Part shown: positions 15,805 to 26,255 of the stretch, one piece after another | Position numbering within the stretch: position 1 is the first letter of the stretch | How the letters are laid out: each line of letters begins with the position of its first letter | Assembly (NCBI RefSeq): GCF_002102155.1 | Contig: NZ_LQOU01000025.1 | Coordinates: 222,030 to 286,029, forward strand | DNA: 64,000 nt | Source of the DNA: Mycobacterium europaeum | GTDB taxonomy: Bacteria; Actinomycetota; Actinomycetes; Mycobacteriales; Mycobacteriaceae | Reading direction: 5' to 3' | Position numbers and translations under genes: made by a program | Notes under the pieces: model-generated | What the model saw: the letters and a program-made list of their open reading frames with translations, nothing else | Databases searched by the model: none | Told to the model about the DNA's origin: nothing

Positions 15805-17406
15805 CTAGCCGACCGCGCGCCCGGCGCCCTCCCAGAACCGCGCCCGCACGGCCTTCTTGTCGGGCTTGCCCAGCGCGGTCACCGGCACCGACTCGACGAC
15901 GATCACCTGCTTGGGCGATTGCACCGAACCCTTGCGCTCCTTGACCGCCGACTGGATCTCGACGGTCACCCGCGCCACCGACTCCTCGTCGGAGGGATGG
16001 TCGGGTCGCAGCACGATCACCGCGGTGACGGCTTCGCCCCACTTCTCGTCCGGCGTCCCGATCACGCACACCTGCGCGACGGCCGGGTGCTCGGCGACGA
16101 CGTCCTCGACCTCGCGCGGGAACACGTTGAACCCGCCGGTGACGATCATGTCCTTGACCCGGTCGACGATGAACCAGAAGCCGTCCTCGTCCTCGCGGGC
16201 CATGTCGCCGGTGTGCAGCCAGCCGTCCTTGAACGTCTTGGCCGTCTCCTCGGGCAGGTTCCAGTAGCCGCCGGAAAGCAGCGGCCCGGACACGCAGATC
16301 TCGCCGACCTCGCCCTGCGGCACCGGGTTGCCGTCGGCGTCCAGCAGGGCGGTGCGGGCGAACAGGGTGGGCCGCCCGCACGAGGTGAGCCGCTTCTCGT
16401 CGTGGTCCTTCTTGGCCAGATACGAGATCACCATCGGGGCCTCGGACTGCCCGTAGTACTGGGCGAAGATCGGTCCGAAGCGGCGGATGGCCTCGGCCAG
16501 CCGCACCGGGTTCATCGCCGAGGCGCCGTAGTAGACCGTTTCCAGCGAGGACAGGTCGCGGGTGTGCGAATCCGGGTGGTCCATCAGCGCGTAGATCATC
16601 GACGGCACCAGCATGGTCGCGGTGATCTTCTGCTCCTCGATCACCCGCAGCACCTCTGCGGGATCGAACTTGGTCAGCACGATCAGCTCGCCGCCCTTGA
16701 TGATCGTCGGCACGAAGAACGCCGCCCCGGCATGCGACAGCGGGGTGCACATCAAAAAGCGTGGGTTCTCCGGCCATTCCCACTCGGCGAGCTGGATCGT
16801 GGTCATGGTGGTGATCGACTGCGCGGTGCCCAGCACGCCCTTGGGCTTGCCGGTGGTACCGCCGGTGTAGGCCATGCCGCCGATGTGATCGGGCGGGAGG
16901 TCGGCCGCCACCAACGGTTTCGGCGCATACTTTGCGGCCTCGGCCACCAGGTCCACCGCGGAATCGGCCAGCGCTTCGGGGACCGGGCCGATGGTCAGGA
17001 CCTGCTTGAGGCCGGGGACCTTCTCCAGCAGGCCCAGCGCCCGCTCGACGAACATCGGGTTGGGGTCGATGATCAGCGACGTCACGCCGGCGTCGCCCAG
17101 CACGTAGGCGTGGTCGTCCAGGGAGCCCAGCGGGTGCAGCGCCACGCGCCGGTAACCCTGGGTCTGGCCGGCGCCGATGATCATCAGCACCTCGGGCCGG
17201 TTCAGCGACAGCAGCCCGACGGTCGCTCCGGTGCCCGCGCCCAGCGCCTCGAACGCCTGAATGTATTGGCTGATGCGCTCGGCGAGCTGTCCACCGGTCA
17301 GCGTGGTGTCGCCGAGATGCAGCACCGGCTTGTTCTTGTTGCGCTTGAGCGCACCGACGGTCAGGTGTCCGGAATGAATCGGATGGCGCAGCAGATCGTC
17401 ACTCAT
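15805..17406 (-). CDS. fadD8: Acyl-CoA synthetase FadD8
   Basis: A 533-residue ANL-superfamily ligase. Visible motifs are GGMAYTGGTTGKPKGVL, YYGQSEAPMVI, GWLHTGDMAREDEDGFWFIV, VTGGFNVFPREVEDV and the C-terminal ALGKPDKKAVRARFW with the adenylation Lys. The family makes acyl-AMP and then acyl-CoA; the acyl chain is unknown. ATG 17406. It is divergent from the amidohydrolase gene with a 66-base gap that must hold both promoters. Position and motifs match fadD8 (Rv0551c). Confidence 0.9.
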   Translation of the reverse strand: MSDDLLRHPIHSGHLTVGALKRNKNKPVLHLGDTTLTGGQLAERISQYIQAFEALGAGTGATVGLLSLNRPEVLMIIGAGQTQGYRRVALHPLGSLDDHAYVLGDAGVTSLIIDPNPMFVERALGLLEKVPGLKQVLTIGPVPEALADSAVDLVAEAAKYAPKPLVAADLPPDHIGGMAYTGGTTGKPKGVLGTAQSITTMTTIQLAEWEWPENPRFLMCTPLSHAGAAFFVPTIIKGGELIVLTKFDPAEVLRVIEEQKITATMLVPSMIYALMDHPDSHTRDLSSLETVYYGASAMNPVRLAEAIRRFGPIFAQYYGQSEAPMVISYLAKKDHDEKRLTSCGRPTLFARTALLDADGNPVPQGEVGEICVSGPLLSGGYWNLPEETAKTFKDGWLHTGDMAREDEDGFWFIVDRVKDMIVTGGFNVFPREVEDVVAEHPAVAQVCVIGTPDEKWGEAVTAVIVLRPDHPSDEESVARVTVEIQSAVKERKGSVQSPKQVIVVESVPVTALGKPDKKAVRARFWEGAGRAVG

Positions 17407-17472
17407 GGGCCAAGACTAGAACGTGTTGCAATTCGCGTCAGCCGCCCCCTTGACCCACTAGCATTCCTGCGC

Positions 17473-19077
17473 ATGGTCGCCGCAGATCTCGTCGTCATCG
17501 GAACCGTTCTCACCGTCGACGAGTCGCGCCCCACCGCCGAGGCGCTCGCCGTCGCCGACGGGCGCATTGTCGCCGTGGGGAGCCGGTCGGACGTCGATGC
17601 ATACATCGGTCCCGAGACTCAAACCGTCGACATCGGCGACGGCTGTGTCATGCCGGGATTCGTTGAGGCGCACGGCCATCCGCTGATGGAGGCGCTGGCG
17701 CTGTCGGACCGGATCGTCGACATCCGGCCGGTCACGCTGCCCAATGCCGACGACGTCGTCGCCGCGGTGCGACGTGAGGTCGCCGCCAGGGGAGCGGCCG
17801 GCGCCTACCTGAACGGCTGGGATCCGCTGCTGCAGCACGGGTTACCCCGGCCGACGCTGGCCTGGCTCGACGACATCGCGCCGGACGGGCCGCTGATCAT
17901 CATCCACAATTCCGGGCACAAGGCCTTCTTCAACTCCCACGCGGCCCGGCGCGTCGGCCTCGACCGCGACACCCCGGATCCCAAGGGCGCCCGCTTCGGC
18001 CGCGACGCGCACGGCGAGCTGGACGGCACCGCCGAGGAGACCGGCGCGGTGTTCCCGCTGCTGGCCGGCGCCATCGCGCCGAGCGACTTCCCGGCGATGC
18101 TGCGCGCCGAATGCGCCCGGCTCAACCGCGCCGGGCTGACCACCTGCTCGGAGATGGCCTTCGACCCGACGTTCGGGCCGCTGGTCGAGCAGCTGCGCGA
18201 CGAGTTGACCGTCCGGCTGCGCACGTACGAGATCTCCAACCCGCAGATGCGCACCGACGCCACCCCAGGCCAGGGCGACGACATGCTGCGCCAGGTCGGC
18301 ATCAAGATCTGGGTGGACGGTTCGCCGTGGGTGGGCAACATCGCCCTGTCCTTCCCGTACCTGGACACCGAGGCCACCCGCACCATCGGGGTGCCGCCCG
18401 GCTCCTGCGGCCACGCCAACTACACCCGCGAGCAGCTGGCCGAGATCGTCGGCGCCTACTTCCCGCTGGGCTGGCCGATGGCCTGCCACGTGCAGGGCGA
18501 CGCCGGTGTGGACCTGATCCTCGACGTCTACGAGGAAGCGCTGCGCCGCCACCCGCGCCCCGACCACCGGCTGCGCCTCGAGCACGTCGGCGCGATCCGC
18601 CCCGAACAGCTGCAACGCGCCGCCGACCTCGGGGTCACCTGCAGCATCTTCGTCGACCAGATCCACTACTGGGGCGACATCATCGTCGACGGCCTGTTCG
18701 GGCCCGAGCGCGGATCCCATTGGATGCCGGCCGGTTCCGCGGTGGCCACCGGAATGCGCATCTCCCTGCACAACGACCCCCCGGTCACGCCCGAGGAGCC
18801 GCTGCGCAACATCAGCGTCGCCGTGACCCGCACGGCGCCCAGCGGCCGGGTGCTGGCACCCGAGGAGCGGTTGACCGTCGAGCAGGCGATCCGCGCGCAG
18901 ACCATCGACGCGGCCTGGCAGTTGTTCGCCGACGACGTGACCGGCTCGCTGGAGGTCGGCAAGTACGCCGACCTGGTGGTGCTGTCCGCCGACCCGCGGA
19001 CGGTGCCGCCCGAGGAGATCGCCGACCTGCAGGTGCGCGCGACCTATCTGGCGGGCCGCCGGGTCCACGGCGAGTGA
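17473..19077 (+). CDS. Amidohydrolase family protein (YtcJ-like, Rv0552-like)
   Basis: 534 residues of the metal-dependent amidohydrolase 3 family. It shows the N-terminal composite sheet DLVVIGTVLTVDESRPTAEA, the metal motif MPGFVEAHGHP, MACHVQGDAGVDL, RLEHVGAI and SLHNDPPVTPEEPL. The C-terminal AQTIDAAWQLFADDVTGSLE and KYADLVVLSADP close the barrel-flanking domain. The ATG at 17473 (MVAADLVVIG) gives the same 534-residue length I recall for Rv0552. Substrate unknown. Its stop overlaps the menC GTG start. Confidence 0.88.
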   Translation: MVAADLVVIGTVLTVDESRPTAEALAVADGRIVAVGSRSDVDAYIGPETQTVDIGDGCVMPGFVEAHGHPLMEALALSDRIVDIRPVTLPNADDVVAAVRREVAARGAAGAYLNGWDPLLQHGLPRPTLAWLDDIAPDGPLIIIHNSGHKAFFNSHAARRVGLDRDTPDPKGARFGRDAHGELDGTAEETGAVFPLLAGAIAPSDFPAMLRAECARLNRAGLTTCSEMAFDPTFGPLVEQLRDELTVRLRTYEISNPQMRTDATPGQGDDMLRQVGIKIWVDGSPWVGNIALSFPYLDTEATRTIGVPPGSCGHANYTREQLAEIVGAYFPLGWPMACHVQGDAGVDLILDVYEEALRRHPRPDHRLRLEHVGAIRPEQLQRAADLGVTCSIFVDQIHYWGDIIVDGLFGPERGSHWMPAGSAVATGMRISLHNDPPVTPEEPLRNISVAVTRTAPSGRVLAPEERLTVEQAIRAQTIDAAWQLFADDVTGSLEVGKYADLVVLSADPRTVPPEEIADLQVRATYLAGRRVHGE

Positions 19078-20054
19078 CGCCGTCCCTGAAGGACCTGCTC
19101 GACCGCCTGCACGTGGTCGCGCTGCCGATGCGGGTGCGGTTCCGCGGCATCACCACCCGCGAGGTCGCCCTGATCGAGGGACCCGCGGGCTGGGGGGAGT
19201 TCGGTGCCTTCCCGGAATACGCGCCGCCCGAGGCCGCGCACTGGCTGGCGTCGGCCATTGAGTCCGCCTACCGCCGCCCGCCGCCGCCGCGGCGCGACCG
19301 CATCCCGATCAACGCCACCGTGCCGGCCGTCGAGGCCGCCCGGGTGGACGAGGTGCTGGCCCGGTTCCCGGGGGCCCGCACGGCCAAGGTGAAGGTCGCA
19401 GAACCCGGTCAGACGCTGGCCGACGACGTCGCGCGGGTCAACGCCGTGCGTCGACGCGTGCCGACGGTGCGGGTGGACGCCAACGGCGGGTGGAGCGTGG
19501 AGCAGGCGGTGCGGGCGGCGGCCGCCCTGACCGCCGACGGCCCGCTGGAATACCTCGAACAGCCGTGCGCGACCGTCGAGGAACTCGCGGAGCTGCGCCG
19601 GCGGCCGGACCTGCCGGACGTTCCGATCGCCGCCGACGAAAGCATCCGCAAGGCCGACGACCCGCTGGCCGTGGTCCGCGCCCGCGCCGCCGACATCGCC
19701 GTGCTGAAAGTGGCCCCGCTGGGCGGCATTTCGGCCATGCTGGCGATCGCCGCGCAGATCGACATCCCGGTCGTGGTCTCCAGCGCGATCGACTCGGCGG
19801 TGGGAATCGCCACCGGGCTGGCCGCCGCGGCGGCCCTGCCGGAGTTGGACCATGCCTGCGGCCTGGGTACCGGTGGGCTGTTCGTGGAAGACGTTGCCGC
19901 CGTCGCCCCGCCCACGGACGGCACCCTGCCGGTCGGCCAGGTCACGCCCGATCCGGCGCGGCTGCTCGCCCTGGCGGCGCCCGCGCAGCGGCGGCAGTGG
20001 TGGATCGACCGGGTCAAGGCCTGCCACGCGCTGCTTGTACCGTCGTTGGAGTGA
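19074..20054 (+). CDS. menC: o-Succinylbenzoate synthase MenC
   Basis: MenC dehydrates SHCHC to o-succinylbenzoate. The enolase-superfamily signatures are in order: TAKVKVAEPGQ (catalytic Lys pair KxK), VRVDANGGW (metal Asp), EYLEQPC (metal Glu), PIAADESI (metal Asp) and AVLKVAPLGGI (second Lys). At 326 residues it fits the actinobacterial MenC length. GTG 19074 overlaps the amidohydrolase stop, and the stop overlaps the next GTG by 4 bases. The tight three-gene run suggests one transcript. Confidence 0.93.
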   Translation: MTPSLKDLLDRLHVVALPMRVRFRGITTREVALIEGPAGWGEFGAFPEYAPPEAAHWLASAIESAYRRPPPPRRDRIPINATVPAVEAARVDEVLARFPGARTAKVKVAEPGQTLADDVARVNAVRRRVPTVRVDANGGWSVEQAVRAAAALTADGPLEYLEQPCATVEELAELRRRPDLPDVPIAADESIRKADDPLAVVRARAADIAVLKVAPLGGISAMLAIAAQIDIPVVVSSAIDSAVGIATGLAAAAALPELDHACGLGTGGLFVEDVAAVAPPTDGTLPVGQVTPDPARLLALAAPAQRRQWWIDRVKACHALLVPSLE

Positions 20055-20833
20055 TCAACCTGGCTTACGACGACCGCGGCTCGGGCGAGCCCGTGGTCTT
20101 CATCAGCGGCCATGGCGGCGCCGGCCGGACCTGGCACCCGTACCAGGTTCCCGCGTTCCTGGCGGCCGGATACCGCGTCATCACGTTCGACAACCGCGGG
20201 ATCGGCGCCACCGAGAACGCCCAGGGATTCACGACGCAGACCATGGTGGCCGACACCGCGGCGCTGATCGAGGGGCTCGGCGCCGCCCCGGCCCGCGTCG
20301 TCGGGATGTCGATGGGTGCGTTCATCGCCCAGGAACTCATGCTCGCCCGGCCCGAGCTCGTCAGCTCGGCGGTGTTGATGGGCACCCGGGGCCGCATGGA
20401 CAAGACCCGCGAGTTCTTCCGCGACGCCGAGGCCGAACTGGCCGACGCCGGCGTCCAGGTGCCGAGCTCGTACGAGGCGAAAATCCGTCTGCTGGAAAAC
20501 TTTTCGCACAAAACGCTGAACGACGACGTCGCGGTCGCGGACTGGATCGCGATGTTCTCCATGTGGCCGGTCAAGTCCACCCCGGGGATGCGTTGTCAGC
20601 TGGACGTCGCGCCGTACACCAACCGGTTGCCGGCCTACCGCAGCATCGCGACGCCGGTGCTGGTGATCGGCTTCTCCGACGACGTCTTGACGCCGCCCTA
20701 TCTGGGCCGAGAGGTCGCCGACGCGCTGCCCAACGGCCGCTACCTGCAGATCGCCGACGCCGGCCATCTCGGGTTTTTCGAGCGCCCGGATGCGGTCAAC
20801 GAGGCGGCGCTGAAGTTCTTCGCCAGCAACTAG
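20051..20833 (+). CDS. bpoC: Alpha/beta hydrolase BpoC (possible MenH role)
   Basis: 260 residues with the catalytic triad visible: nucleophile elbow VVGMSMGAFIAQ, Asp in VIGFSDDVLTPP and His in IADAGHLGFFE. The N-terminal INLAYDDRGSGEPVVFISGH is typical of the fold. It is annotated historically as a non-haem peroxidase. Lying between menC and menD with a 4-base GTGA overlap, it is a reasonable candidate for the SHCHC synthase step (MenH), which is inference from position. Starts at GTG 20051. Confidence 0.85.
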   Translation: MINLAYDDRGSGEPVVFISGHGGAGRTWHPYQVPAFLAAGYRVITFDNRGIGATENAQGFTTQTMVADTAALIEGLGAAPARVVGMSMGAFIAQELMLARPELVSSAVLMGTRGRMDKTREFFRDAEAELADAGVQVPSSYEAKIRLLENFSHKTLNDDVAVADWIAMFSMWPVKSTPGMRCQLDVAPYTNRLPAYRSIATPVLVIGFSDDVLTPPYLGREVADALPNGRYLQIADAGHLGFFERPDAVNEAALKFFASN

Positions 20834-20861
20834 TTCTTTCGGGTTGTGACAGGCTGTACTG

Positions 20862-22487
20862 GTGAACCCCTCGACGACACAGGCCCGCGTCGTCGTCGAC
20901 GAGCTGATCCGTGGCGGCGTCCGTGACGTGGTGTTGTGCCCCGGGTCGCGAAACGCGCCGCTGGCGTTCGCGCTGGCCGACGCCGACCGGTCCGGGCGGA
21001 TCCGGCTGCACGTCCGCATCGACGAGCGCACCGCCGGCTACCTGGCCATCGGGCTGGCGATCGCGGCCGGCGCCCCGGTGTGTGTCGCGATGACGTCGGG
21101 CACCGCCGTGGCCAACCTCGGCCCGGCCGTCGTGGAAGCCAACTACGCGCGGGTGCCGCTGATCGTGCTGTCGGCCAACCGGCCCTACGAAATGCTGGGC
21201 ACCGGGGCCAACCAGACCATGGAGCAGCTGGGCTACTTCGGCACCCAGGTCCGCGCGGCCATCAGCCTCGGCCTGGCCGAGGACGCCCCCGAACGGCTGG
21301 ACGCCCTCAACGCCACCTGGCGATCGGCCACCTGCCGGGTCCTGGCGGCCGCCACGGGATCTCGCACCGCCAACGCCGGCCCCGTGCAGTTCGACATCCC
21401 GCTGCGCGAACCGCTGGTGCCCGATCCCGAGCCGCACGGCGCCGCCATCCCGCAGGGACGGGCCGGCGGGCGGCCGTGGACCTACACGCCGCCGGTCACG
21501 TTCGACCAGCCGCTGGACATCGACCTGACACCCGACACGGTCGTCATCGCCGGCCACGGCGCCGGCGCGCAGCCCAACCTCGCGGAGTTGCCGACCGTCG
21601 CCGAGCCGACGGCCCCGGCCCCCGCCAACCCGCTGCACCCGCTGGCCCTGCCGCTGCTGCGCCCCAAACAGGTGATCATGCTCGGCCGCCCCACCTTGCA
21701 CCGGCCGGTGTCGGCGCTGCTGGCCGACCCGAAGGTGCCGGTCTACGCGTTGACCACCGGGCCGCGCTGGCCGGACGTCTCGGGCAACTCGCAGGCCACC
21801 GGCACCCGGGCGGTCACCACCGGCACCCCGAATCCGGCCTGGCTGCAGCGCTGCGCGGAGGTCAACAGGCACGCCAACGACGCGGTGCGCGGCCAACTCC
21901 GGGCGCACCCGCTCACCACGGGCCTGCACGTCGCGGCGGCCGTGGCCGACGCGCTGCGGCCCGGCGACCAGCTGGTGCTGGGGGCGTCCAATCCGGTCCG
22001 CGACGCCGCGCTGGTCGGCCTGGACACCCACGGCATCCGGGTGCGCTCCAACCGCGGGGTCGCCGGCATCGACGGCACCGTCTCCACCGCGATCGGGGCC
22101 GCTTTGGCGCATGAGGGGCGCACCATCGCGCTGATCGGCGACCTGACGTTCGTGCACGACAGCTCCGGGCTGCTGATCGGCCCGACCGAGCCCACACCGC
22201 ACGGTCTGACCATCGTGGTCTCCAACGACAACGGCGGCGGCATCTTCGAACTGCTCGAGCAGGGCGACCCGCGGTTCTCCGACGTGTCGTCGCGGGTCTT
22301 CGGCACACCGCACGACGTCGACGTGGGGGCCCTGTGCCGCGCCTATCACGTCGAGAGCCGGCAGATCGAGGTCGACCAGCTCGGCGCCGCCCTCGACGAG
22401 CCCGCGGCCGGCATGCGGGTGCTCGAGGTCAAGGCCGACCGCTCGTCGCTGCGGCAGCTGCACGCCGCGATCAAGGCGGCCCTGTGA
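20862..22487 (+). CDS. menD: SEPHCHC synthase MenD
   Basis: MenD is the thiamine-diphosphate enzyme joining isochorismate and 2-oxoglutarate. At 541 residues it shows [61 protein letters not shown] and the ThDP/Mg motif [16 protein letters not shown]. The GTG start at 20862 gives [19 protein letters not shown]. It follows bpoC by 28 bases and is followed 7 bases later by a small membrane gene. In M. tuberculosis MenD is reported to be feedback-regulated by the downstream naphthoate; I see nothing bearing on that here. Confidence 0.95.
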   Translation: MNPSTTQARVVVDELIRGGVRDVVLCPGSRNAPLAFALADADRSGRIRLHVRIDERTAGYLAIGLAIAAGAPVCVAMTSGTAVANLGPAVVEANYARVPLIVLSANRPYEMLGTGANQTMEQLGYFGTQVRAAISLGLAEDAPERLDALNATWRSATCRVLAAATGSRTANAGPVQFDIPLREPLVPDPEPHGAAIPQGRAGGRPWTYTPPVTFDQPLDIDLTPDTVVIAGHGAGAQPNLAELPTVAEPTAPAPANPLHPLALPLLRPKQVIMLGRPTLHRPVSALLADPKVPVYALTTGPRWPDVSGNSQATGTRAVTTGTPNPAWLQRCAEVNRHANDAVRGQLRAHPLTTGLHVAAAVADALRPGDQLVLGASNPVRDAALVGLDTHGIRVRSNRGVAGIDGTVSTAIGAALAHEGRTIALIGDLTFVHDSSGLLIGPTEPTPHGLTIVVSNDNGGGIFELLEQGDPRFSDVSSRVFGTPHDVDVGALCRAYHVESRQIEVDQLGAALDEPAAGMRVLEVKADRSSLRQLHAAIKAAL

Positions 22488-22494
22488 GGGCCCG

Positions 22495-23028
22495 GTGAAC
22501 TACGCGAAGAGATTGCTGCACATCCTGATTCACGGCCGCAGCGACCGGCCGCCGAGCACGCGCTCCAGGATCGCGTTGCGCTGGGCCCGCATCGCGGTGC
22601 TCATCGTGACGGCCTTGGTCACGCTGCAGTCGGTCCTGCTGGTTGCCGGCGCCTGGCGCAACGACCTTGCGATTCAACACAACATGGGGGTGGCGCAGGC
22701 CGAGGTGCTCAGCGCCGGTCCGCGCCGATCCACCATCGAATTCGTCACACCCGAACGGGTCACGTATCGTCCGGAACTCGGCGTGCTGTACCCGTCACAT
22801 CTGGCCACGGGCATGCGCATCTACGTCGAGTACAACAAGAACGACCCCAATCTGGTTCGCGTGCAGCACCGCAACGCGGGGCTGGCGATCATCCCGGCGG
22901 GCTCGATCGCGGTGGTGTGCTGGGTGGCCGCGACGCTCCTGCTGATCGGCCTGGCGGTGTTGGACAAGCTGCTGGACCGGCGTGCTGAGACGTCCGACCA
23001 GCAGATTTCGCACGACGTATGCCCGTAG
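22495..23028 (+). CDS. DUF3592-like membrane protein (Rv0556-like)
   Basis: 177 residues with two transmembrane helices (about residues 30-52, AVLIVTALVTLQSVLLVAG, and 130-152, IAVVCWVAATLLLIGLAV). They flank an extracytoplasmic beta-rich region with VYVEY-like strands (VTYRPELGVLYPSHLATGMR). Such proteins are common and uncharacterised in mycobacteria. GTG start 7 bases after menD, so probably cotranscribed. Confidence 0.8.
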   Translation: MNYAKRLLHILIHGRSDRPPSTRSRIALRWARIAVLIVTALVTLQSVLLVAGAWRNDLAIQHNMGVAQAEVLSAGPRRSTIEFVTPERVTYRPELGVLYPSHLATGMRIYVEYNKNDPNLVRVQHRNAGLAIIPAGSIAVVCWVAATLLLIGLAVLDKLLDRRAETSDQQISHDVCP

Positions 23029-23066
23029 GCAACCTTGCCGAAAGTCGGCGCTGACACTGTGGTGTT

Positions 23067-24221
23067 GTGCGCGTTGCCATCGTCGCCGAATCGTTCCTGC
23101 CGGAAGTCAACGGTGTCAGCAACTCGGTGATCCGGGTTCTCGAGCACCTGCGCCGGACGGGTCACGAGGCCCTCGTCATCGCCCCGGACACCCCTCCCGG
23201 TGCGGTCCCGGCGGACCGGATTTACGACGGGATCCGCGTGCATCGCGTTCCCTCCCGGATGTTCCCGAAGGTGACCACGTTGCCGCTCGGTGTGCCGATG
23301 CCGCGGATGGTGAAGGTGTTGCGCGGATTCGACCCGCACGTCGTGCATTTGGCCTCGCCAGCGTTGTTGGGTTACGGCGGGGTGAAGGCGGCCCGGTGGC
23401 TGGGCGTGCCGACGGTCGCCGTGTATCAAACGGACGTACCGGGTTTCGCGGCCAGCTACGGCATCCCGATGACGTCACGCGCCGCGTGGGCCTGGTTCCG
23501 CCATCTGCACAGCCTCGCCGACCGCACCCTGGCGCCGTCCAGCGTGACGATGGAATCTCTTGTAGCACACCGTTTCCCGCGGGTCCACCACTGGGCGCGG
23601 GGGGTGGACGTGCTGCGGTTCGCCCCGTCGGCGCGTGACGAGGAGCTGCGGCGGCGCTGGTCGCCGCAAGGCAAGCCGATCGTCGGCTTCGTCGGCCGGC
23701 TGGCGCCGGAGAAGCACGTCGAGCGGCTGATCCCGCTGGCGGTGCGGGACGGGATACAACTCGTCATCGTCGGTGACGGTGTCGACCGCGCCAAGTTGCA
23801 AAAGGCCATGCCCACAGCGGTTTTCACCGGGGCTTTGTACGGTGACGAACTCGCGGCGGCGTATGCCAGCATGGACGTCTTCGTGCATCCCGGCGAGCAC
23901 GAGACGTTTTGCCAAGTCGTGCAGGAAGCGCTGGCGTCGGGGTTGCCGGTGATCGCCCCCGACGCCGGCGGCCCACGTGACCTCGTCACGCCGTGGCGCA
24001 CCGGTTTGTTACTGGGCGTCGACGAGTTCGAGTCGAAGTTGCCCGCGGCCGTCGCCCATTTGATCGACGAACGCCAGCGTTATGCACTGGCCGCCCGGCG
24101 CAGCGTGCTCGGCCGCAGCTGGCCGGTCATCTGCGACGAGCTGCTCGGCCACTACGAGGCGGTGCTGTCGCCGTTTGCCCGCCGGCGGGCGTTCGCCAGG
24201 CGGTACGCGCAGGGCCAGTGA
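23067..24221 (+). CDS. mgtA: GDP-mannose-dependent alpha-mannosyltransferase MgtA
   Basis: 384-residue GT-B glycosyltransferase family 4 enzyme. The N-domain begins [21 protein letters not shown]. The C-domain carries [41 protein letters not shown] and [14 protein letters not shown] (the EX7E-type acidic pair). MgtA mannosylates a glucuronosyl-diacylglycerol lipid at the cytoplasmic membrane and was earlier called PimB. GTG start at 23067, 38 bases after the membrane protein gene. Confidence 0.9.
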   Translation: MRVAIVAESFLPEVNGVSNSVIRVLEHLRRTGHEALVIAPDTPPGAVPADRIYDGIRVHRVPSRMFPKVTTLPLGVPMPRMVKVLRGFDPHVVHLASPALLGYGGVKAARWLGVPTVAVYQTDVPGFAASYGIPMTSRAAWAWFRHLHSLADRTLAPSSVTMESLVAHRFPRVHHWARGVDVLRFAPSARDEELRRRWSPQGKPIVGFVGRLAPEKHVERLIPLAVRDGIQLVIVGDGVDRAKLQKAMPTAVFTGALYGDELAAAYASMDVFVHPGEHETFCQVVQEALASGLPVIAPDAGGPRDLVTPWRTGLLLGVDEFESKLPAAVAHLIDERQRYALAARRSVLGRSWPVICDELLGHYEAVLSPFARRRAFARRYAQGQ

Positions 24222-24229
24222 GCTGAGGG

Positions 24230-25054
24230 TCAGCCCTGCGCCAGTTCGGCGACGGGTTGCCATTCCTCCCAGCTGCGCAACCGGCTCTCGTAGTCGGCCT
24301 TCGCGGTTTCCAGCGGCGACGCGCCGAAAAACGCTCGCAGCGGTGGCTTTTCGGCGTCGACCACCTTCAGCAGCGCTGCGGCGGACGCCTCCGGGTTGCC
24401 CGGGCTGGCCCAGCGCTTGCTGCGCTCGGCCTGCACGGCCGCGCGCACGTCGTCGTAGGCCGGCAGCGGATCGGCGTGCCTGGCCGAGTCGCCGGCCCAG
24501 TCGGTGTCGAAGCCGCCCGGCTCGATCAGCGTGACGTGCACGCCGAACGGGGCGACCTCCTGGGCCAGCGCCTGCGAAAAGCCTTCCAGCGCCCACTTGG
24601 ACGCGTGGTACATGCCGACCAAGGGGAACGCGGTGATGCCCCCGATCGAGGACACCTGGACGATGTGCCCGCTGCCCTGCCCGCGCAGGTACGGCAGCGC
24701 GGCCTGGGTGATCCACAGCGCCCCAAAGACGTTCGTCTCGAGCTGATCGCGGGCGTCCTGTTCGGAGAGTTCCTCGATGAACCCGAACTGCCCGTAGCCG
24801 GCGTTGTTGACGACGATGTCCAGGCGGCCGAAGTGGTCGTGGGCGCGCTTGACCGCGGCGAAGTCGGCGTCTCGGTCCGTGACGTCCAACCCGATCGGCA
24901 GCAGCGCGTCTCCGTAGCGCTCGGCCAGGTCGTCGAGTGACGCCGTGTTGCGCGCCGTCGCGGCCACCTTGTCGCCGCGTTCCAGCGCCGCGATCGTCCA
25001 TGCCCGCCCGAAACCGCGCGATGTACCGGTGATGAACCACACTTTTTCAGTCAC
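24230..25054 (-). CDS. Short-chain dehydrogenase/reductase
   Basis: A classical SDR of about 274 residues: VWFITGTSRGFGRAW (cofactor loop), VTDRDADFAAV, VVNNAGYGQFG, VSSIGGITAFPLVGMYHASKWALEG (Ser-Tyr-Lys triad). I prefer GTG 25054 (VTEKVWFITG); TTG 25066 is an alternative. It is convergent with mgtA and divergent from menG. I do not recall a gene here in M. tuberculosis, so it may be lineage-specific. Substrate unknown. Confidence 0.88.
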   Translation of the reverse strand: MTEKVWFITGTSRGFGRAWTIAALERGDKVAATARNTASLDDLAERYGDALLPIGLDVTDRDADFAAVKRAHDHFGRLDIVVNNAGYGQFGFIEELSEQDARDQLETNVFGALWITQAALPYLRGQGSGHIVQVSSIGGITAFPLVGMYHASKWALEGFSQALAQEVAPFGVHVTLIEPGGFDTDWAGDSARHADPLPAYDDVRAAVQAERSKRWASPGNPEASAAALLKVVDAEKPPLRAFFGASPLETAKADYESRLRSWEEWQPVAELAQG

Positions 25055-25109
25055 GCAGTGTTGCAACGCCGATGTCGCCGCCTAATTCCCGAGAGGTAGC
25101 GTCTCTGTC

Positions 25110-25802
25110 ATGAGTCGCGCGGCCTTGGACAAGAATCCCCGGGACGTAGCGTCGATGTTCGACGGCGTCGCCCGCCGCTATGACGTGACCAACACCGTGC
25201 TGTCGCTGGGGCAGGACCGGTACTGGCGCAAGGCCACCCGGTCGGCGCTGGCGATCGGGCCGGGCCAGAGGGTGTTGGACCTGGCCGCGGGCACCGCGGT
25301 GTCCACCGTCGAGCTGCAGAAGTCGGGGGCCTGGTGCGTGGCGGCCGATTTCTCGGTCGGCATGCTCGCGGCGGGCGCGGCACGCCACGTGCCGAAAGTC
25401 GCCGCCGATGCCACCCGGCTGCCGTTCGGCGATGACGTATTCGATGCTGTCACAATCAGTTTCGGGTTGCGCAACGTCGTCGATCCGCAGGCGGGGCTGC
25501 GCGAGATGCTGCGGGTCACGCGGCCGGGTGGCCGATTGGTGGTGTGCGAATTCTCCACGCCCACCAACGCGCTGTTCGCCACCGTCTACAAGGAGTACCT
25601 GATGCGGGCGTTGCCCCGGGTGGCGCGCGCGGTGTCGAGCAATCCCGACGCCTACGTCTACCTCGCCGAGTCGATCAGGGCATGGCCCGACCAGCCAGGC
25701 CTGGCGCGCGAGATGTCCCGGGCCGGTTGGGCCGCGGTGCGGTGGCGCAACCTGACCGGCGGGATCGTTGCCTTACACGCGGGCTACAAGACCCTGCGTT
25801 GA
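25110..25802 (+). CDS. menG: Demethylmenaquinone methyltransferase MenG (UbiE family)
   Basis: The last ring step of menaquinone synthesis, SAM-dependent C-methylation of demethylmenaquinone. The 230-residue protein has [20 protein letters not shown], the SAM-binding motif [31 protein letters not shown] and the C-terminal [17 protein letters not shown] 25110 follows a GAGAGGTAGCG-like site. It is a peripheral membrane-facing enzyme in homologues. Confidence 0.93.
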   Translation: MSRAALDKNPRDVASMFDGVARRYDVTNTVLSLGQDRYWRKATRSALAIGPGQRVLDLAAGTAVSTVELQKSGAWCVAADFSVGMLAAGAARHVPKVAADATRLPFGDDVFDAVTISFGLRNVVDPQAGLREMLRVTRPGGRLVVCEFSTPTNALFATVYKEYLMRALPRVARAVSSNPDAYVYLAESIRAWPDQPGLAREMSRAGWAAVRWRNLTGGIVALHAGYKTLR

Positions 25803-25809
25803 GAAGGAC

Positions 25810-26163
25810 CTAGTGGGTGCCGGCGCGCTGCACGAAGCCGATCTGGTCCGGGCAGTAGTGGTCCACCGCGGCGCCGAGGAACTGGAACGCCTGGCCCTGG
25901 GTGGTGCCCCGGGGCAGGTTGCGCTGGATGAAATTGGCCGACTTGTACGGGTCGCCGTCCACGCCGCGGCCGATCCGGTCGCAGGTGATCTTGCCCAGCC
26001 ACGCCAACTGGTCCTGCGGCTGATAGATGCCGAAGCCGTTGACGGTGTTCTTGAACGGCGCGTCGTAGTCGTTGGATGGCGGCGGCGAGGCCAGCGCGGG
26101 CGCGGCCAGCGCGATGGCGGCGGCGGCCAGGCCGCCGATAGTAGCCAGCTTCGTTCCCTTCAT
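25810..26163 (-). CDS. Secreted DUF732 protein (Rv0559c-like)
   Basis: 117 residues with a clear Sec signal peptide (KGTKLATIGGLAAAAIALAA, cleavage near ALA-SPPP). A mature DUF732-like helical domain with a Cys pair (ITCDRIGRG and DHYCPDQIGF) that could form one disulfide follows. It matches the small secreted protein Rv0559c by position; the neighbouring methyltransferase Rv0560c I recall from M. tuberculosis is absent here. Function unknown. Confidence 0.88.
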   Translation of the reverse strand: MKGTKLATIGGLAAAAIALAAPALASPPPSNDYDAPFKNTVNGFGIYQPQDQLAWLGKITCDRIGRGVDGDPYKSANFIQRNLPRGTTQGQAFQFLGAAVDHYCPDQIGFVQRAGTH

Positions 26164-26255
26164 TAGCCGGACTATACACCGCACGCCTGAACCGTGCGGA
26201 AAATTGCCGACGGTCGCTACCCGCCCGGCCCGCCGTTCACGCAGGTCAACGGCCT